Origin: Acidovorax sp. HDW3
Lineage (GTDB): Bacteria; Pseudomonadota; Gammaproteobacteria; Burkholderiales; Burkholderiaceae_C
Reading direction: 5' to 3'
DNA: 64,000 nt
Assembly: GCF_011303755.1 (NCBI RefSeq)
Contig: NZ_CP049885.1
Coordinates: 2,884,001 to 2,948,000, forward strand
Shown here one piece after another: positions 1-10,340 of this stretch. Made by a program: the position numbers and the translations under genes. The notes beneath the pieces are model-generated. The model searched no databases, had not been told where the DNA came from, and saw only the letters and a program-made list of their open reading frames with translations. Numbering within the stretch: position 1 is the first letter of the stretch; every line of letters starts with the position of its first letter.

Positions 1-178
1 TGAATTCGGTCTTCTCTTCAGCAGCAGCAGCGCCGCCAGCAGCGCCGCCAGCAGCGGGAGCAGCCATAGCAGCGGCGGACACGCCAAACTTCTCTTCAAT
101 GGCCTTGACCAGGTCATTGAGTTCCAGAACCGTCATGCTGTCCAGAGCGGTCAAGAATGCGTCTTTATCGAATGCCAT
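1..178 (-). CDS. rplL: 50S ribosomal protein L7/L12, N-terminal part (cut by window edge)
   Basis: The start codon is at 178-176 and the frame runs off the left edge of the window, so only about 59 codons are present. The visible protein begins [20 protein letters not shown], followed by the dimerisation helix and an Ala/Gly-rich hinge of repeated AAGG units. L7/L12 forms the stalk of the 50S subunit and recruits translation GTPases; it binds L10. It lies 47 nt downstream of rplJ, the usual order, with rpoB expected beyond the edge. The C-terminal factor-binding domain is not in the window. Confidence 0.96.
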   Translation of the reverse strand, partial: MAFDKDAFLTALDSMTVLELNDLVKAIEEKFGVSAAAMAAPAAGGAAGGAAAAEEKTEF

Positions 179-225
179 TTTTATTTCCTAAACAATTGGT
201 TGGGGGTTGCGATGGGTGCATCGCT

Positions 226-732
226 TTAAGCGGCAACCGCTTCGCCTTCGCCTTTTTTGGCCGCCAGAGCGCCCAGTACCACGGCGGTACGGGACATTGG
301 CGACATCAGCAAGCCACACAGCTGGGCCAACAGCACTTCCTTGGAAGGGATGCTTGCCAGTTGCTTCACGCCGTTCACGTCCAGGGCCTTGCCACCGAAT
401 GCGCCACCGCGAATGACCAGCTTGTCGTTGGTCTTCGCGAAATCGGCCACCACCTTGGCGGCAGCCACAGCGTCTTCGGAGAAGCCATAGACCAGCGGGC
501 CGGTCATCTGGTCTGCCACCACGTCAAACGGGCTGCCTGCCACAGCACGGCGGGCCAGGGTGTTCTTCAGAACACTCAGGCTCACACCCTGGCTGCGAGC
601 GGCAACGCGCAGTTTGGTCATGTCGGCGACCGTGATGCCACGGTATTCCGCGATCACGAGCGTTTGAGCTTTAGCGGCGAGGCTGGTCACTTCATTGATG
701 ACCGCTTCTTTCTCACTGCGATTCAGACTCAA
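226..732 (-). CDS. rplJ: 50S ribosomal protein L10
   Basis: 168 residues, the usual length for betaproteobacterial L10. The N-terminus ([15 protein letters not shown]) and the following [16 protein letters not shown] segment are typical of the rRNA-binding domain; the C-terminal helix carries the L7/L12 dimers. It forms the stalk base with L11 and L7/L12. It is followed by rplL and preceded by a 233-nt untranslated leader, in keeping with the known autogenous control of rplJL by L10 binding to its own leader RNA. A GGAG-type ribosome-binding site precedes the ATG. Confidence 0.97.
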   Translation of the reverse strand: MSLNRSEKEAVINEVTSLAAKAQTLVIAEYRGITVADMTKLRVAARSQGVSLSVLKNTLARRAVAGSPFDVVADQMTGPLVYGFSEDAVAAAKVVADFAKTNDKLVIRGGAFGGKALDVNGVKQLASIPSKEVLLAQLCGLLMSPMSRTAVVLGALAAKKGEGEAVAA

Positions 733-965
733 GGTCTACTCCTTCATATGCGCACTTTGGACAAATCCGCCGTGCGCGCTCTTGGGTTGCAGCGACCAAC
801 TGTTGTCAGGAAGATTCCATCTGCAGCGGGATCGCCATCTGCGTTGGCCCATTCGGGTTTAAGTGCAGCCCATCTGCACACCAACGGTCTTGGATGGCCC
901 GGCATTGCGTACAACACCGGCCCACCACTGAAACACCCTTGCGGGCATTTCAAGATTTATCGCAA
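733..965 (-). promoter_or_regulatory. rplJL leader region (probable L10 autoregulatory leader)
   Basis: A 233-nt gap between rplA and rplJ inside an otherwise tightly packed operon. In proteobacteria this interval carries a structured mRNA leader bound by L10(L12)4 that represses rplJL translation. I see no reading frame of quality here. The assignment rests on position and length; I did not fold the RNA or match it to a covariance model. Confidence 0.55.
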
Positions 966-1661
966 TCAGGCTGCGATGGATTGGGTTTCGACGCGCACGC
1001 CGACACCCATGGTCGAGGACACCGCCACCTTGCGCAGGTACAGGCCCTTGCTGGTTGCAGGCTTGGCCTTGTTCAGGGCGTCGATCAGGGCAGCCAGGTT
1101 GGCTTGCAGCTTGTCGTTGTCGAACGAGCGGCGGCCAATGGTGCCGTGGATGATGCCGGCCTTGTCCACGCGGAACTGCACCTGGCCAGCCTTGGCGTTC
1201 TTCACTGCGGTAGCCACGTCAGGCGTCACGGTGCCAACCTTGGGGTTGGGCATCAGGCCGCGCGGGCCCAGGATTTGGCCCAGGGTACCCACAACGCGCA
1301 TGGCATCCGGTGCAGCGATGACGACGTCAAACGGCATGTCGCCCGCCTTGACCATGGCAGCCAGGTCGTCCATGCCGACGATGTCGGCGCCGGCGGCCTT
1401 GGCTTCTTCAGCCTTGGCACCTTGGGCGAACACGGCCACGCGGGTGGTCTTGCCCGTGCCGTGCGGCAGCACGACGGCGCCACGCACCACTTGGTCAGAC
1501 TTCTTGGCATCCACGCCCAGCTGCACGGCCACGTCGATGGACTCATCGAACTTGGCGGTAGCGGCTTCCTTCACCAGGGCCACGGCCTCAGCAAAGGGGT
1601 ACAGACGGGTGGCGTCCACCTTGCCCTGCAGGGCTTTTTGCTTCTTGGTCAGCTTTGCCAT
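966..1661 (-). CDS. rplA: 50S ribosomal protein L1
   Basis: 231 residues, the standard length. It begins [16 protein letters not shown] and contains the conserved [15 protein letters not shown] segment of the L1 family, which binds 23S rRNA helices 76-78 to form the mobile L1 stalk. L1 also represses its own operon by binding the rplK-rplA mRNA in other bacteria. The start lies immediately downstream of the rplK stop (1 nt gap), so the two genes are translationally coupled. Confidence 0.98.
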   Translation of the reverse strand: MAKLTKKQKALQGKVDATRLYPFAEAVALVKEAATAKFDESIDVAVQLGVDAKKSDQVVRGAVVLPHGTGKTTRVAVFAQGAKAEEAKAAGADIVGMDDLAAMVKAGDMPFDVVIAAPDAMRVVGTLGQILGPRGLMPNPKVGTVTPDVATAVKNAKAGQVQFRVDKAGIIHGTIGRRSFDNDKLQANLAALIDALNKAKPATSKGLYLRKVAVSSTMGVGVRVETQSIAA

Positions 1662-1662
1662 T

Positions 1663-2094
1663 TCAGAGGCCCTCCACCGTCACGCCCATGGAACGGGCAG
1701 AACCGGCCAGCGTGCGCACAGCGGCGTCCACGTCAGCGGCGTTCATGTCCTTGAGCTTGGTCTTGGCGATCTCTTCGAGCTGTGCGCGCGTGATCTTGCC
1801 GACCTTGGCCTTCAGGGGGTTGGAGGAGCCTTTGTCCAGCTTGATGGCCTTCTTGATCAGCACGGTGGCCGGCGGCGTCTTGATAATGAACGTAAAGCTC
1901 TTGTCAGCAAACGCCGTGATCACCACGGGCAAGGGCAGACCGGGCTCGACACCTTGGGTCTGGGCGTTGAACGCCTTGCAGAATTCCATGATGTTGAGAC
2001 CGCGCTGGCCGAGGGCCGGGCCGATCGGGGGGCTGGGGTTGGCTTTACCAGCTGGCACTTGCAGCTTGATGAAGCCGACGATTTTCTTCGCCAT
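1663..2094 (-). CDS. rplK: 50S ribosomal protein L11
   Basis: 143 residues from the ATG at 2094, giving [20 protein letters not shown] and the proline-rich [19 protein letters not shown] motif of the L11 N-terminal domain. L11 binds the GTPase-associated 23S region and is needed for RelA activation. The frame stays open 13 codons further upstream, but the family N-terminus and the ribosome-binding site (GGAG just upstream) fix the start at 2094. It sits between nusG and rplA as in the canonical secE-nusG-rplKAJL cluster. Confidence 0.98.
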   Translation of the reverse strand: MAKKIVGFIKLQVPAGKANPSPPIGPALGQRGLNIMEFCKAFNAQTQGVEPGLPLPVVITAFADKSFTFIIKTPPATVLIKKAIKLDKGSSNPLKAKVGKITRAQLEEIAKTKLKDMNAADVDAAVRTLAGSARSMGVTVEGL

Positions 2095-2219
2095 GAATAG
2101 CTCCTTGCGGGTACATGCGCCCGACTGCAACACGCAAGCGGGCTCCCCGGGGTTATCGACTCAATTTTTGTATCTGCGCCGAGTCGGAAAGCGCAGAATT
2201 TTTGCAACCCGGAGGCTGC

Positions 2220-2810
2220 TCAGGTTTTTTCAACCTGGGAGAACTCCAGCTCCACCGGGGTCGAGCGGCCAAAAATCATGACCGAGACGCGCAGGCGGCT
2301 CTTCTCGTAGTTGACTTCCTCGACCGAGCCATTGAAGTCGGTGAACGGACCTTCCTTGACGCGCACCATCTCGCCGGCCATGAATTCAATCTTGTGACGG
2401 GGCTTCTCAGTACCCTCTTGCATCTGGCTGACGATTTTCTGGACTTCTGCTTCAGAAATCGGCGCCGGACGGTTTTTCGCCCCACCCACAAAGCCGGTCA
2501 CCTTGCTGGTGTGCTTCACCAAGTGCCAGGTATCGTCTTCCATCACCATTTCAACGAAGACATAACCCGGGAACAAACGGCGCTCGGTGGTCTTGCGCTG
2601 GCCGTTCTTCATTTCGACCACTTCCTCGGTCGGCACCAGGATGCGGCCAAACTTGGCATTCATGCCCGCGCGATTGATGCGCTCAGTGATGTTGCGCTCA
2701 ACCGCCTTCTCCATACCCGAATAGGCATGGACGATGTACCAGCGCAAATCGGGGTTGACCGCTGCAGCCGCAACCTCTGGCACTTCGCTCATCTCGACGG
2801 AACCGCTCAT
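2220..2810 (-). CDS. nusG: Transcription termination/antitermination factor NusG
   Basis: 196 residues from the ATG at 2810. The NGN domain is visible as [13 protein letters not shown] and [11 protein letters not shown], followed by the KOW domain ([16 protein letters not shown]). NusG binds RNA polymerase beta-prime, promotes processive elongation and Rho action, and links transcription to the ribosome. The chosen start overlaps the secE stop in an ATGA arrangement, which supports it; a second in-frame ATG at 2792 is possible. The N-terminal 20 residues before the NGN domain are Glu/Ala-rich and slightly longer than in E. coli. Confidence 0.97.
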   Translation of the reverse strand: MSGSVEMSEVPEVAAAAVNPDLRWYIVHAYSGMEKAVERNITERINRAGMNAKFGRILVPTEEVVEMKNGQRKTTERRLFPGYVFVEMVMEDDTWHLVKHTSKVTGFVGGAKNRPAPISEAEVQKIVSQMQEGTEKPRHKIEFMAGEMVRVKEGPFTDFNGSVEEVNYEKSRLRVSVMIFGRSTPVELEFSQVEKT

Positions 2811-3193
2811 CACTTCCTCCAGCCCAAAATCAGGTCGTACAAGACCCATTCCAAGGTCTTGTCGGTGAACCAAAGAAACAGCGCCATCAGCACCACGAAC
2901 GCAAAGACATACAGCGTCATCTGCGTTGTCTCCTTGCGCGTAGGCCAAACGACCTTCTTGACTTCCTTGACGGAATCACGCGCAAAACCAACAAACTGGC
3001 GCCCCCACTCGGAGGTCAAAAACACCCCCACCGCCGCCGCCAAGCCAAGCACCAAGGCCAGCCACTGAACAATGGCCCCTTGTTTGCCAAGCAGGTAAAA
3101 ACCAGCAATAGAAGCCACCACCAGCGCGGCGACAGCGGCCAACTTAGCCTTGTCGGCGCCGGTACTGACGGTATCAATCTGAGTAGTGGCCAT
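2810..3193 (-). CDS. secE: Preprotein translocase subunit SecE
   Basis: 127 residues from ATG 3193 ([12 protein letters not shown]). Two hydrophobic segments near residues 20-60 precede the conserved amphipathic/TM region [15 protein letters not shown], the diagnostic SecE motif, and a final TM helix. The three-helix form resembles the enterobacterial SecE. It clamps SecY in the inner-membrane translocon. It lies between tRNA-Trp and nusG in the conserved cluster and shares 4 nt with nusG. A start 12 codons upstream is possible but is not supported by the family N-terminus. Confidence 0.96.
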   Translation of the reverse strand: MATTQIDTVSTGADKAKLAAVAALVVASIAGFYLLGKQGAIVQWLALVLGLAAAVGVFLTSEWGRQFVGFARDSVKEVKKVVWPTRKETTQMTLYVFAFVVLMALFLWFTDKTLEWVLYDLILGWRK

Positions 3194-3284
3194 AACGGAA
3201 GATTTTTTGCACCACCCAAGGCAATGCACAAGACACTGAAGCCCGCCAGAATCTGCTGGCGGGCTCGATGATTGCCACTTTAAG

Positions 3285-3360
3285 TGGCAGGGGCAGTAGG
3301 AATCGAACCTACAACCTTCGGTTTTGGAGACCGACGCTCTGCCAATTGAGCTATACCCCT
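3285..3360 (-). tRNA. trpT: tRNA-Trp (CCA)
   Basis: 76-nt cloverleaf read on the minus strand: AGGGGTA acceptor, D-arm, anticodon loop CTCCAAA (CCA), TTCGATTC T-loop and an encoded CCA end at 3287-3285. It sits between tuf and secE, as in most proteobacteria. Confidence 0.97.
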
Positions 3361-3369
3361 ACGTTGCAA

Positions 3370-4560
<1,191 letters not shown>

Positions 4561-4635
4561 TTTTCGACTCCGAAAAAAAACAACCAGCCAAACAACAAGA
4601 CATGGCGCACCCCGTAATTGGAGTGCGCCTGAATA

Positions 4636-4710
<75 letters not shown>

Positions 4711-4727
4711 GATCTTGCTCACAACAC

Positions 4728-4801
4728 TGGAGCGGGAGACGGGAATCGAACCCGCGTCATCAGCTTGGAAGGCTGGGGTTCTACCATTGAACTACTCCCG
4801 C
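4728..4801 (-). tRNA. glyT: tRNA-Gly (TCC)
   Basis: 74-nt cloverleaf on the minus strand beginning GCGGGAGTAGTTC, anticodon loop CTTCCAA (TCC), encoded CCA at 4730-4728. Second member of the tRNA cluster ahead of tuf. Confidence 0.96.
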
Positions 4802-4836
4802 ACAAGCGGCGCTCACACAATTTCTCTAAACCATCT

Positions 4837-4922
4837 TGGTGGAGGGAGCTGGATTCGAACCAGCGTAGGCGTAAGCCAACAGATTTACAGTCTGCCCCCT
4901 TTAGCCACTCGGGCATCCCTCC
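4837..4922 (-). tRNA. tyrU: tRNA-Tyr (GTA)
   Basis: 86-nt class II tRNA on the minus strand beginning GGAGGGATGCCCG, with a long variable arm, anticodon loop CTGTAAA (GTA) and encoded CCA at 4839-4837. First gene of the tRNA-tuf transcription unit. Confidence 0.96.
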
Positions 4923-4934
4923 GGAGAAACCGCG

Positions 4935-4964
4935 ATTGTAGCATCAAATTCTCGCCTTCAGCAA
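4935..4964 (-). promoter_or_regulatory. Sigma-70 type promoter for tRNA-Tyr-Gly-Thr-tuf
   Basis: On the minus strand a TTGCTG -35 box (4964-4959) and a TACAAT -10 box (4940-4935) are separated by 18 nt, a dozen bases upstream of the tRNA-Tyr 5' end. A GC-rich CGCGG stretch follows the -10, as expected of a stringently controlled stable-RNA promoter. Inferred from sequence only. Confidence 0.65.
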
Positions 4965-4990
4965 AAGGCAGCAACTTATTTGCATAACCG

Positions 4991-5066
4991 TGGCGCGGCT
5001 GGCGGGGATCGAACCCACGACCCTTGGCTTCGGAGGCCAATACTCTATCCACTGAGCTACAGCCGC
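4991..5066 (-). tRNA. tRNA-Arg (CCG)
   Basis: 76-nt cloverleaf on the minus strand beginning GCGGCTGTAGCTC, anticodon loop CTCCGAA (CCG, reads CGG), encoded CCA at 4993-4991. It is separated from the tRNA-Tyr gene by a 68-nt gap containing the promoter of the tuf cluster, so it is probably transcribed independently. Confidence 0.95.
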
Positions 5067-5074
5067 AAACCCCG

Positions 5075-5731
5075 CTAGCGGGGCGCAAGCGGCGGATTAT
5101 GGCACGCCTGCGTCAGATCAAAACCCAAGCCACGCAGGTAAGCATCCATCGACGCCTGCCCCACTGCCAGCAAATCAAAGCCGCCCGCCCCCAGCATCCA
5201 ACCCTGCAGCAAGCCATCGAACAGCGCCCACAACCCCAGCGCCGCCACCTCTGGCGACATTACCAACAGCAAACCCTGCTGCTGCGCCGCCGCCACCAAA
5301 TCCTCTTGCAGCTTGCCACGGAAGCCGGCACAGGCATGAACGTGTCGGTCACGCACCGCCACGAGCTCTTGCACATACTCCACCTTGTACATGGCGATTT
5401 CAAAGACCCGGCGCGCACGCTCGTCACACACCACCGCGCGCAACACGGCCAAAATGGCCTCGCGCAAACGCTGCAACGGCACTACGGACGCCCCCTGCCC
5501 CGGCGCACCATAGCTGCACTCCAGCGGCAACGTGACCCGATCCATCATGACACCGAACAAGTCCACCTTGTCCTTGAAATGCCAATACACCGCACCGCGC
5601 GTTGCCCCCGCCGCCTGTGCAATATCAGCCAGCGAAGCCCGGGACACACCCTTGTCATAAAACACCCGCTCTGCCGCATCGAGCAGGCTACTGCGGGTTG
5701 CCTCCGCATCTTCCTTGGTACGGCGCACCAT
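5075..5731 (-). CDS. TetR-family repressor, AcrR/TtgR type
   Basis: 218 residues. The N-terminal helix-turn-helix (about residues 12-56) is well conserved: SLLDAAERVFYDKGVSR, ADIAQAAGATRGAVYWHFKDK. The C-terminal ligand-binding domain is variable, as usual. The gene is divergent from the RND efflux operon and an inverted repeat closely resembling the enterobacterial AcrR operator lies between them (5791-5808), so it very probably represses the pump and itself, and is released by hydrophobic drugs or solvents. The role is inferred from family and context. Its 3' end is 8 nt from tRNA-Arg. Confidence 0.9.
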   Translation of the reverse strand: MVRRTKEDAEATRSSLLDAAERVFYDKGVSRASLADIAQAAGATRGAVYWHFKDKVDLFGVMMDRVTLPLECSYGAPGQGASVVPLQRLREAILAVLRAVVCDERARRVFEIAMYKVEYVQELVAVRDRHVHACAGFRGKLQEDLVAAAQQQGLLLVMSPEVAALGLWALFDGLLQGWMLGAGGFDLLAVGQASMDAYLRGLGFDLTQACHNPPLAPR

Positions 5732-5787
5732 ATTTACAAGCTCCTGTCATACTCGGGATAGATCCTGCCCCAGCATCGTCTGCCGCC

Positions 5788-5815
5788 ATTATACATTCAC
5801 GAATGTATGTATAAT
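5788..5815. promoter_or_regulatory. AcrR/TtgR-type operator with divergent -10 boxes
   Basis: A perfect 8-bp inverted repeat with a 2-nt spacer, ATACATTC-AC-GAATGTAT, occupies 5791-5808. Read on the minus strand the surrounding sequence TACATACATTCGTGAATGTA closely matches the known E. coli AcrR box. A TATAAT reading rightward lies at 5810-5815 and another reading leftward at 5793-5788, so the operator overlaps or abuts the -10 boxes of both divergent promoters. Good -35 boxes are not evident. Confidence 0.8.
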
Positions 5816-5903
5816 TCGTACCAACTCAGCACCTCTTTTCCGTGGCGGGTGGCATTTTTGGCTGCCGGCCCTGTGTCTGTTGTCTTTCCTCGAAGGAACC
5901 CCC

Positions 5904-7172
5904 ATGCAGCACCTGCAAGTCACGACTGGTATGGCCTCTCCCCCCTCGTCACGCACTCCTTACCACCCACTCGCCTGGGCTTTAGTGGCGGCACTGTCAC
6001 TCACGGCCTGCGGCAGCGGCAAGGATGCAGCCCCCGCAGGCGGCGACGCCAAGCGCCCGCCGGTACAAGTCGGCGTCATCAAAGCTACGCCTGGCGACAT
6101 TGGCCTGGTAACCGAGCTGCCGGGACGTATCGAAGCCGTGCGCAGTGCCCAGATTCGTGCCCGTGCCGCAGGCATTTTGCAAGCACGCCAATTCCGCGAA
6201 GGCAGCGACGTCAAGGCCGGCCAGCTGCTGTTCACGATTGACGCTGCGCCCTACACCGCTGCGCTCGAAAGCGCCCGCGCCACCTTGGCCCGCGCGGAAG
6301 CCAATCTGGCACAAACCACGGCCCAGCTTGAACGCTACCGGCCACTGCTCACGGCCAACGCCATCAGCAAGCAGGAATTCATCAACACCGAAGCAGCGCA
6401 AAAAGCCGCACAGGCCGACGTGGCTGCCGGCAAGGCCGCCGTGCGCACGGCAGAAATCAACCTGGGTTACACCCGCGTCACCTCCCCCATCAATGGCCGC
6501 ATCGGCCGTGCGCTGGTGACCGAAGGCGCCCTGGTGGGTCAGGGCGAGGCCACCCAGCTGGCCCTGGTGCAGCAAATCAATCCGGTGTACGTGAACTTCA
6601 CCCAGTCCGCTGCCGAGCTGCTGCAGCTGCGCCGCGCCCTGGAGGCCGGCCAACTGCAAAGCGCCAAAGGCGGCGGCGGTGCCAGCGTGCGCGTGATGCT
6701 GGCCGACGGCAGCGAATACCCGCTGCCCGGCAAGCTGCTGTTCACCGATTTGTCGGTCGATGCCAGCACCGGCCAGGTGACGCTGCGCGCCGAAGTCCCG
6801 AATCCGAAGGGCGACCTGCTGCCAGGGCTGTACGTGCGCGTGCGCCTCGAACAAGCCGAGATGAGCCAAGCCATTACCGTGCCCCAGCAAGCCGTCACGC
6901 GCACACAGCAAGGCGATACGGTGAACGTCGTCGGCGAGGATGGCAAGGTCAGCACCCGCTCGGTGAAGGTTGCCCTGGCACAGAACAACCGCTGGCTGGT
7001 ACGCGAAGGCTTGCAAGCTGGCGAGCAGGTCATGGTCGATGGCTTCCAAAAGCTCATGATGCTGCCTCCAGGCACCCCCGTACAAGCCGTTCCCTGGCAG
7101 GCCCCCGGCGCCACCAAGCCGGCCGATCCAGCCACCGACAAGACCGCCGCTGCCGACGCAGCCAAGCCTTAA
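5904..7172 (+). CDS. RND efflux periplasmic adaptor (AcrA/MexA family lipoprotein)
   Basis: 422 residues from ATG 5904, which has GAAGGA 6 nt upstream. A lipoprotein signal with lipobox LTAC puts the lipidated Cys near residue 36. The split biotinyl-lipoyl domain (ELPGRIEAV; INGRIGRALVTEG), the alpha-hairpin in between and the beta-barrel are recognisable. It bridges the inner-membrane pump and the outer-membrane channel encoded by the next two genes. The C-terminus ends in an Ala/Asp/Pro-rich tail. First gene of a three-gene efflux operon controlled by the divergent TetR protein. Length is slightly above E. coli AcrA (397). Confidence 0.95.
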   Translation: MQHLQVTTGMASPPSSRTPYHPLAWALVAALSLTACGSGKDAAPAGGDAKRPPVQVGVIKATPGDIGLVTELPGRIEAVRSAQIRARAAGILQARQFREGSDVKAGQLLFTIDAAPYTAALESARATLARAEANLAQTTAQLERYRPLLTANAISKQEFINTEAAQKAAQADVAAGKAAVRTAEINLGYTRVTSPINGRIGRALVTEGALVGQGEATQLALVQQINPVYVNFTQSAAELLQLRRALEAGQLQSAKGGGGASVRVMLADGSEYPLPGKLLFTDLSVDASTGQVTLRAEVPNPKGDLLPGLYVRVRLEQAEMSQAITVPQQAVTRTQQGDTVNVVGEDGKVSTRSVKVALAQNNRWLVREGLQAGEQVMVDGFQKLMMLPPGTPVQAVPWQAPGATKPADPATDKTAAADAAKP

Positions 7173-7184
7173 GGGGCCCACTCC

Positions 7185-10100
7185 ATGGCCAAGTTTTTTA
7201 TCGACCGCCCCATCTTTGCATGGGTGATTGCCCTGTTCATCATCGTGCTGGGCACGGTGTCCATCACCAAGCTGCCGATTGCGCAGTACCCGCCAGTAGC
7301 GCCACCCTCCATCGTCGTTAGCGCAGCCTACCCAGGAGCTTCGGCCCAAACGCTCGAAGACAGCGTGCTGGCCGTGATCGAGCGCGAAATGAACGGCTCG
7401 CCCGGCCTGATTTACATGGAATCCGTGGCCCAGGCCGACGGCACGGGCAGCATTACCCTGAGCTTTGAAACCGGCACCGACCCGGACATGGCGCAGGTGG
7501 ACGTGCAAAACCGCCTCTCGCGCGCCACGCCGCGCCTGCCCGCCGCCGTGACACAGCAAGGCGTGCGCGTGGACAAGTCGCGCAGCAACTTCCTGCTGTT
7601 CACCATCCTGGCCTCCAAGAGTCCTGACGTGACCACGGCCACGCTCAGCGACTACGCCGCACGCAACGTCGTCCCCGAGCTGCAGCGCCTGCCCGGCATC
7701 GGCCAGGCACAGCTGTTTGGCGCTGAACGCGCCATGCGCATCTGGCTCGATCCCGCCAGGCTCACGGGCATGAACCTGACACCCGCCGACGTATCAGCGG
7801 CGATTCGGGCCCAAAACGCCCAAGTATCAAGCGGTGTGATTGGCGATCTGCCCAACATCACCGGTCAGAGCATCTCGGCCACCGTGGTGGTGACCGGCCA
7901 GCTCTCGTCGGTAGAGCAGTTTGGCAACATCACGCTGCGCGCCAACCAAGATGGCTCGACCGTGCGTCTCAAGGACGTGGCCCGCATCGAGCTCGGCAGC
8001 CAGGCCTACGCCACATCGGCTCGCCTCAACGGCCAGCCCGCCGTCGGCATCGGCGTGCAGCTCTCGCCCACCGGCAATGCCTTGCAGGCATCGAAAGACG
8101 TGCGCGCCAAGATGAAGCAGCTGTCGCAATACTTCCCCCAAGGGGTGGAGTGGAGCATTCCATACGACAGCTCGGACTTCGTCAGCATTTCCATCGAACA
8201 AGTGGTGCACACCCTGTTTGAAGCCGTGGTACTGGTGTTCCTGGTCATGTTCCTGTTCCTGCAGAACTGGCGCTACACCCTGATCCCGACCCTGGTCGTG
8301 CCCATTGCCCTGCTCGGCACCTTTGGTGTGCTGATGGCGCTGGGCTTTTCCATCAACGTGCTGACCATGTTCGGCATGGTGCTGGTGATCGGTATCGTCG
8401 TGGACGACGCCATCGTGGTGGTGGAAAACGTCGAGCGCATCATGAGCGAAGAGGGCCTGTCGCCACTCGAAGCAACGCGCAAGGCCATGCGCCAAATCTC
8501 GGGCGCCATCATCGGCGTGACGGTGGTGCTGGTGTCGGTATTCGTGCCGCTGGCATTTTTTGCCGGCTCCACCGGCAACATTTACCGCCAGTTCTCAGCC
8601 GTGATGGTGACCTCGATCAGCTTCTCCGCCTTCATGGCGCTGTCGCTCACGCCGGCGCTGTGCGGCACCCTGCTCAAACCGGTCGAAGCGGGCCACCACC
8701 ACGAAAAAACCGGCTTTTTCGGCTGGTTCAACCGCAGCTTCAGCCGCACCGCCAAGCGCTACGAAAGCATGGTCGCGCGCATCCTGCAACGCGCTGCACG
8801 CTACCTGGTGATCTACGCCGCCATCGTCGCTGCTGCTGCCGTGGTCTATATGCGCCTGCCAACCTCGTTCCTGCCCAGCGAAGACCAGGGCTACATCATC
8901 GTCAACGTGCAGCTGCCCCCGGGCGCGACGCAAGAGCGCACACTCTCGGTCATGCAGCAGGTCGAGGGCTTCATGCTCCAGCAACCCGAGGTCAAGAGCA
9001 TGGTCGGCGTGCTGGGCTTTAGCTTCTCCGGGCTGGGGCAGAACGCCGCACTGGCCTTCGTCACCCTCAAGGAGTGGAGTGAGCGCAAGGATCCCGCTGC
9101 CTCGGCCGACGCCCTCGCCGGGCGTGCCATGGGTGCACTGTCGGGTGTGCGCGATGCCTTTATTTTTGCCCTGAATCCGCCACCCATCCCAGAGCTTGGC
9201 AATGCCACCGGCTTTACCCTGCGTCTGCAAGACCGCAGCGGCGCTGGCCACGAGGCCCTGCTCAACGCCCGCAACCAGTTGCTGGGCATGGCCGCACAAA
9301 GCAAGGTGCTGACCCAGGTGCGCCCCGACGGCCTGGAAGACGCGCCGCAGCTGCAGCTCGACATCGACCGCGACAAAGCCAGTGCCCTGGGCGTGTCGTT
9401 CGATGCCATCAACTCCACACTGTCCACCGCCCTGGGTTCGAGCTACATCAACGACTTCCCCAACCAAGGCCGGCTGCAGCGCGTAGTCGTGCAAGCCGAT
9501 GCCCCCGCGCGGATGCAAGAAGGCGATTTGCTGCAGCTGCACGCCCGCAATACCAAGGGCGAGCTGGTGCCGCTGTCGGCTTTTGCCAGCACGCGCTGGG
9601 TCAAAGGCCCGCAGCAAACCGTGCGCTACAACGGCTACCCGGCCATGCGCATTGCCGGCGCACCCGCCTCCGGACAAAGCACCGGTGCCGCCATGGCCGA
9701 AATGGAGCGCCTGGTCGCCCAGCTCCCCCCTGGCTTTGGCTTTGAGTGGTCGGGCCAGTCGCGCGAAGAAAAACTCGCCGGCTCGCAAGCCATGGTGCTG
9801 TACAGCTTTGCCGTGCTCGCCGTGTTCCTGTGCCTGGCAGCGCTGTATGAAAGCTGGTCAATTCCGCTGTCGGTGATTCTGGTCGTACCCCTGGGCGTGC
9901 TCGGCGTGCTGCTGGCAATCTTGCTGCGCGGCTACGCCAACGACGTCTACTTCCAGGTTGGCCTGATCACCGTGATCGGTCTGTCGGCAAAGAACGCCAT
10001 CTTGATCGTGGAATTTGCCAAAGACCTGCAGGCACAGGGCAAGAGCCTGGTCGCCGCCGCCCTGGAGGCCGCACACCTGCGCTTTCGCCCCATCCTCATG

Positions 10101-10340
10101 ACCTCCATGGCTTTCGGTCTGGGCGTCGTGCCGCTGGTGCTGGCCTCGGGTGCTGGCTCGGCCAGCCAGCGTGCCATCGGCACCGGGGTGCTGGGCGGGG
10201 TCATCACCGGCACGGTGCTGGCCGTGGTGTTCGTGCCCGTGTTTTTCGTCGTCGTGCGCACCCTGTTCAAGGGCAGTGCACGCCAGCAGGAATTGAACCG
10301 GCGCCATGCCGAAGACGCAGGGATCCAAGCCCATGACTAA
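7185..10340 (+). CDS. RND efflux inner-membrane transporter (AcrB/MexB family)
   Basis: 1051 residues, the standard HAE1 length. It begins MAKFFIDRPIFAWVIALFI. The proton-relay Asp pair is present in VDDAIVVVENVER (TM4), the TM10 Lys in GLSAKNAILIVEFA, and the TM11 segment in SMAFGLGVVPLVLASGAG. Twelve TM helices and two large periplasmic loops are expected. It exports hydrophobic drugs, dyes and solvents by proton antiport. It is 12 nt downstream of the adaptor gene and overlaps the channel gene by 8 nt. Substrate range cannot be read from sequence. Confidence 0.97.
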   Translation: MAKFFIDRPIFAWVIALFIIVLGTVSITKLPIAQYPPVAPPSIVVSAAYPGASAQTLEDSVLAVIEREMNGSPGLIYMESVAQADGTGSITLSFETGTDPDMAQVDVQNRLSRATPRLPAAVTQQGVRVDKSRSNFLLFTILASKSPDVTTATLSDYAARNVVPELQRLPGIGQAQLFGAERAMRIWLDPARLTGMNLTPADVSAAIRAQNAQVSSGVIGDLPNITGQSISATVVVTGQLSSVEQFGNITLRANQDGSTVRLKDVARIELGSQAYATSARLNGQPAVGIGVQLSPTGNALQASKDVRAKMKQLSQYFPQGVEWSIPYDSSDFVSISIEQVVHTLFEAVVLVFLVMFLFLQNWRYTLIPTLVVPIALLGTFGVLMALGFSINVLTMFGMVLVIGIVVDDAIVVVENVERIMSEEGLSPLEATRKAMRQISGAIIGVTVVLVSVFVPLAFFAGSTGNIYRQFSAVMVTSISFSAFMALSLTPALCGTLLKPVEAGHHHEKTGFFGWFNRSFSRTAKRYESMVARILQRAARYLVIYAAIVAAAAVVYMRLPTSFLPSEDQGYIIVNVQLPPGATQERTLSVMQQVEGFMLQQPEVKSMVGVLGFSFSGLGQNAALAFVTLKEWSERKDPAASADALAGRAMGALSGVRDAFIFALNPPPIPELGNATGFTLRLQDRSGAGHEALLNARNQLLGMAAQSKVLTQVRPDGLEDAPQLQLDIDRDKASALGVSFDAINSTLSTALGSSYINDFPNQGRLQRVVVQADAPARMQEGDLLQLHARNTKGELVPLSAFASTRWVKGPQQTVRYNGYPAMRIAGAPASGQSTGAAMAEMERLVAQLPPGFGFEWSGQSREEKLAGSQAMVLYSFAVLAVFLCLAALYESWSIPLSVILVVPLGVLGVLLAILLRGYANDVYFQVGLITVIGLSAKNAILIVEFAKDLQAQGKSLVAAALEAAHLRFRPILMTSMAFGLGVVPLVLASGAGSASQRAIGTGVLGGVITGTVLAVVFVPVFFVVVRTLFKGSARQQELNRRHAEDAGIQAHD

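Noticed and set aside
5732-5903. A short gene between the TetR gene and the efflux operon
   Set aside because: The open frame there has no family features; the interval is explained by the operator and promoters.
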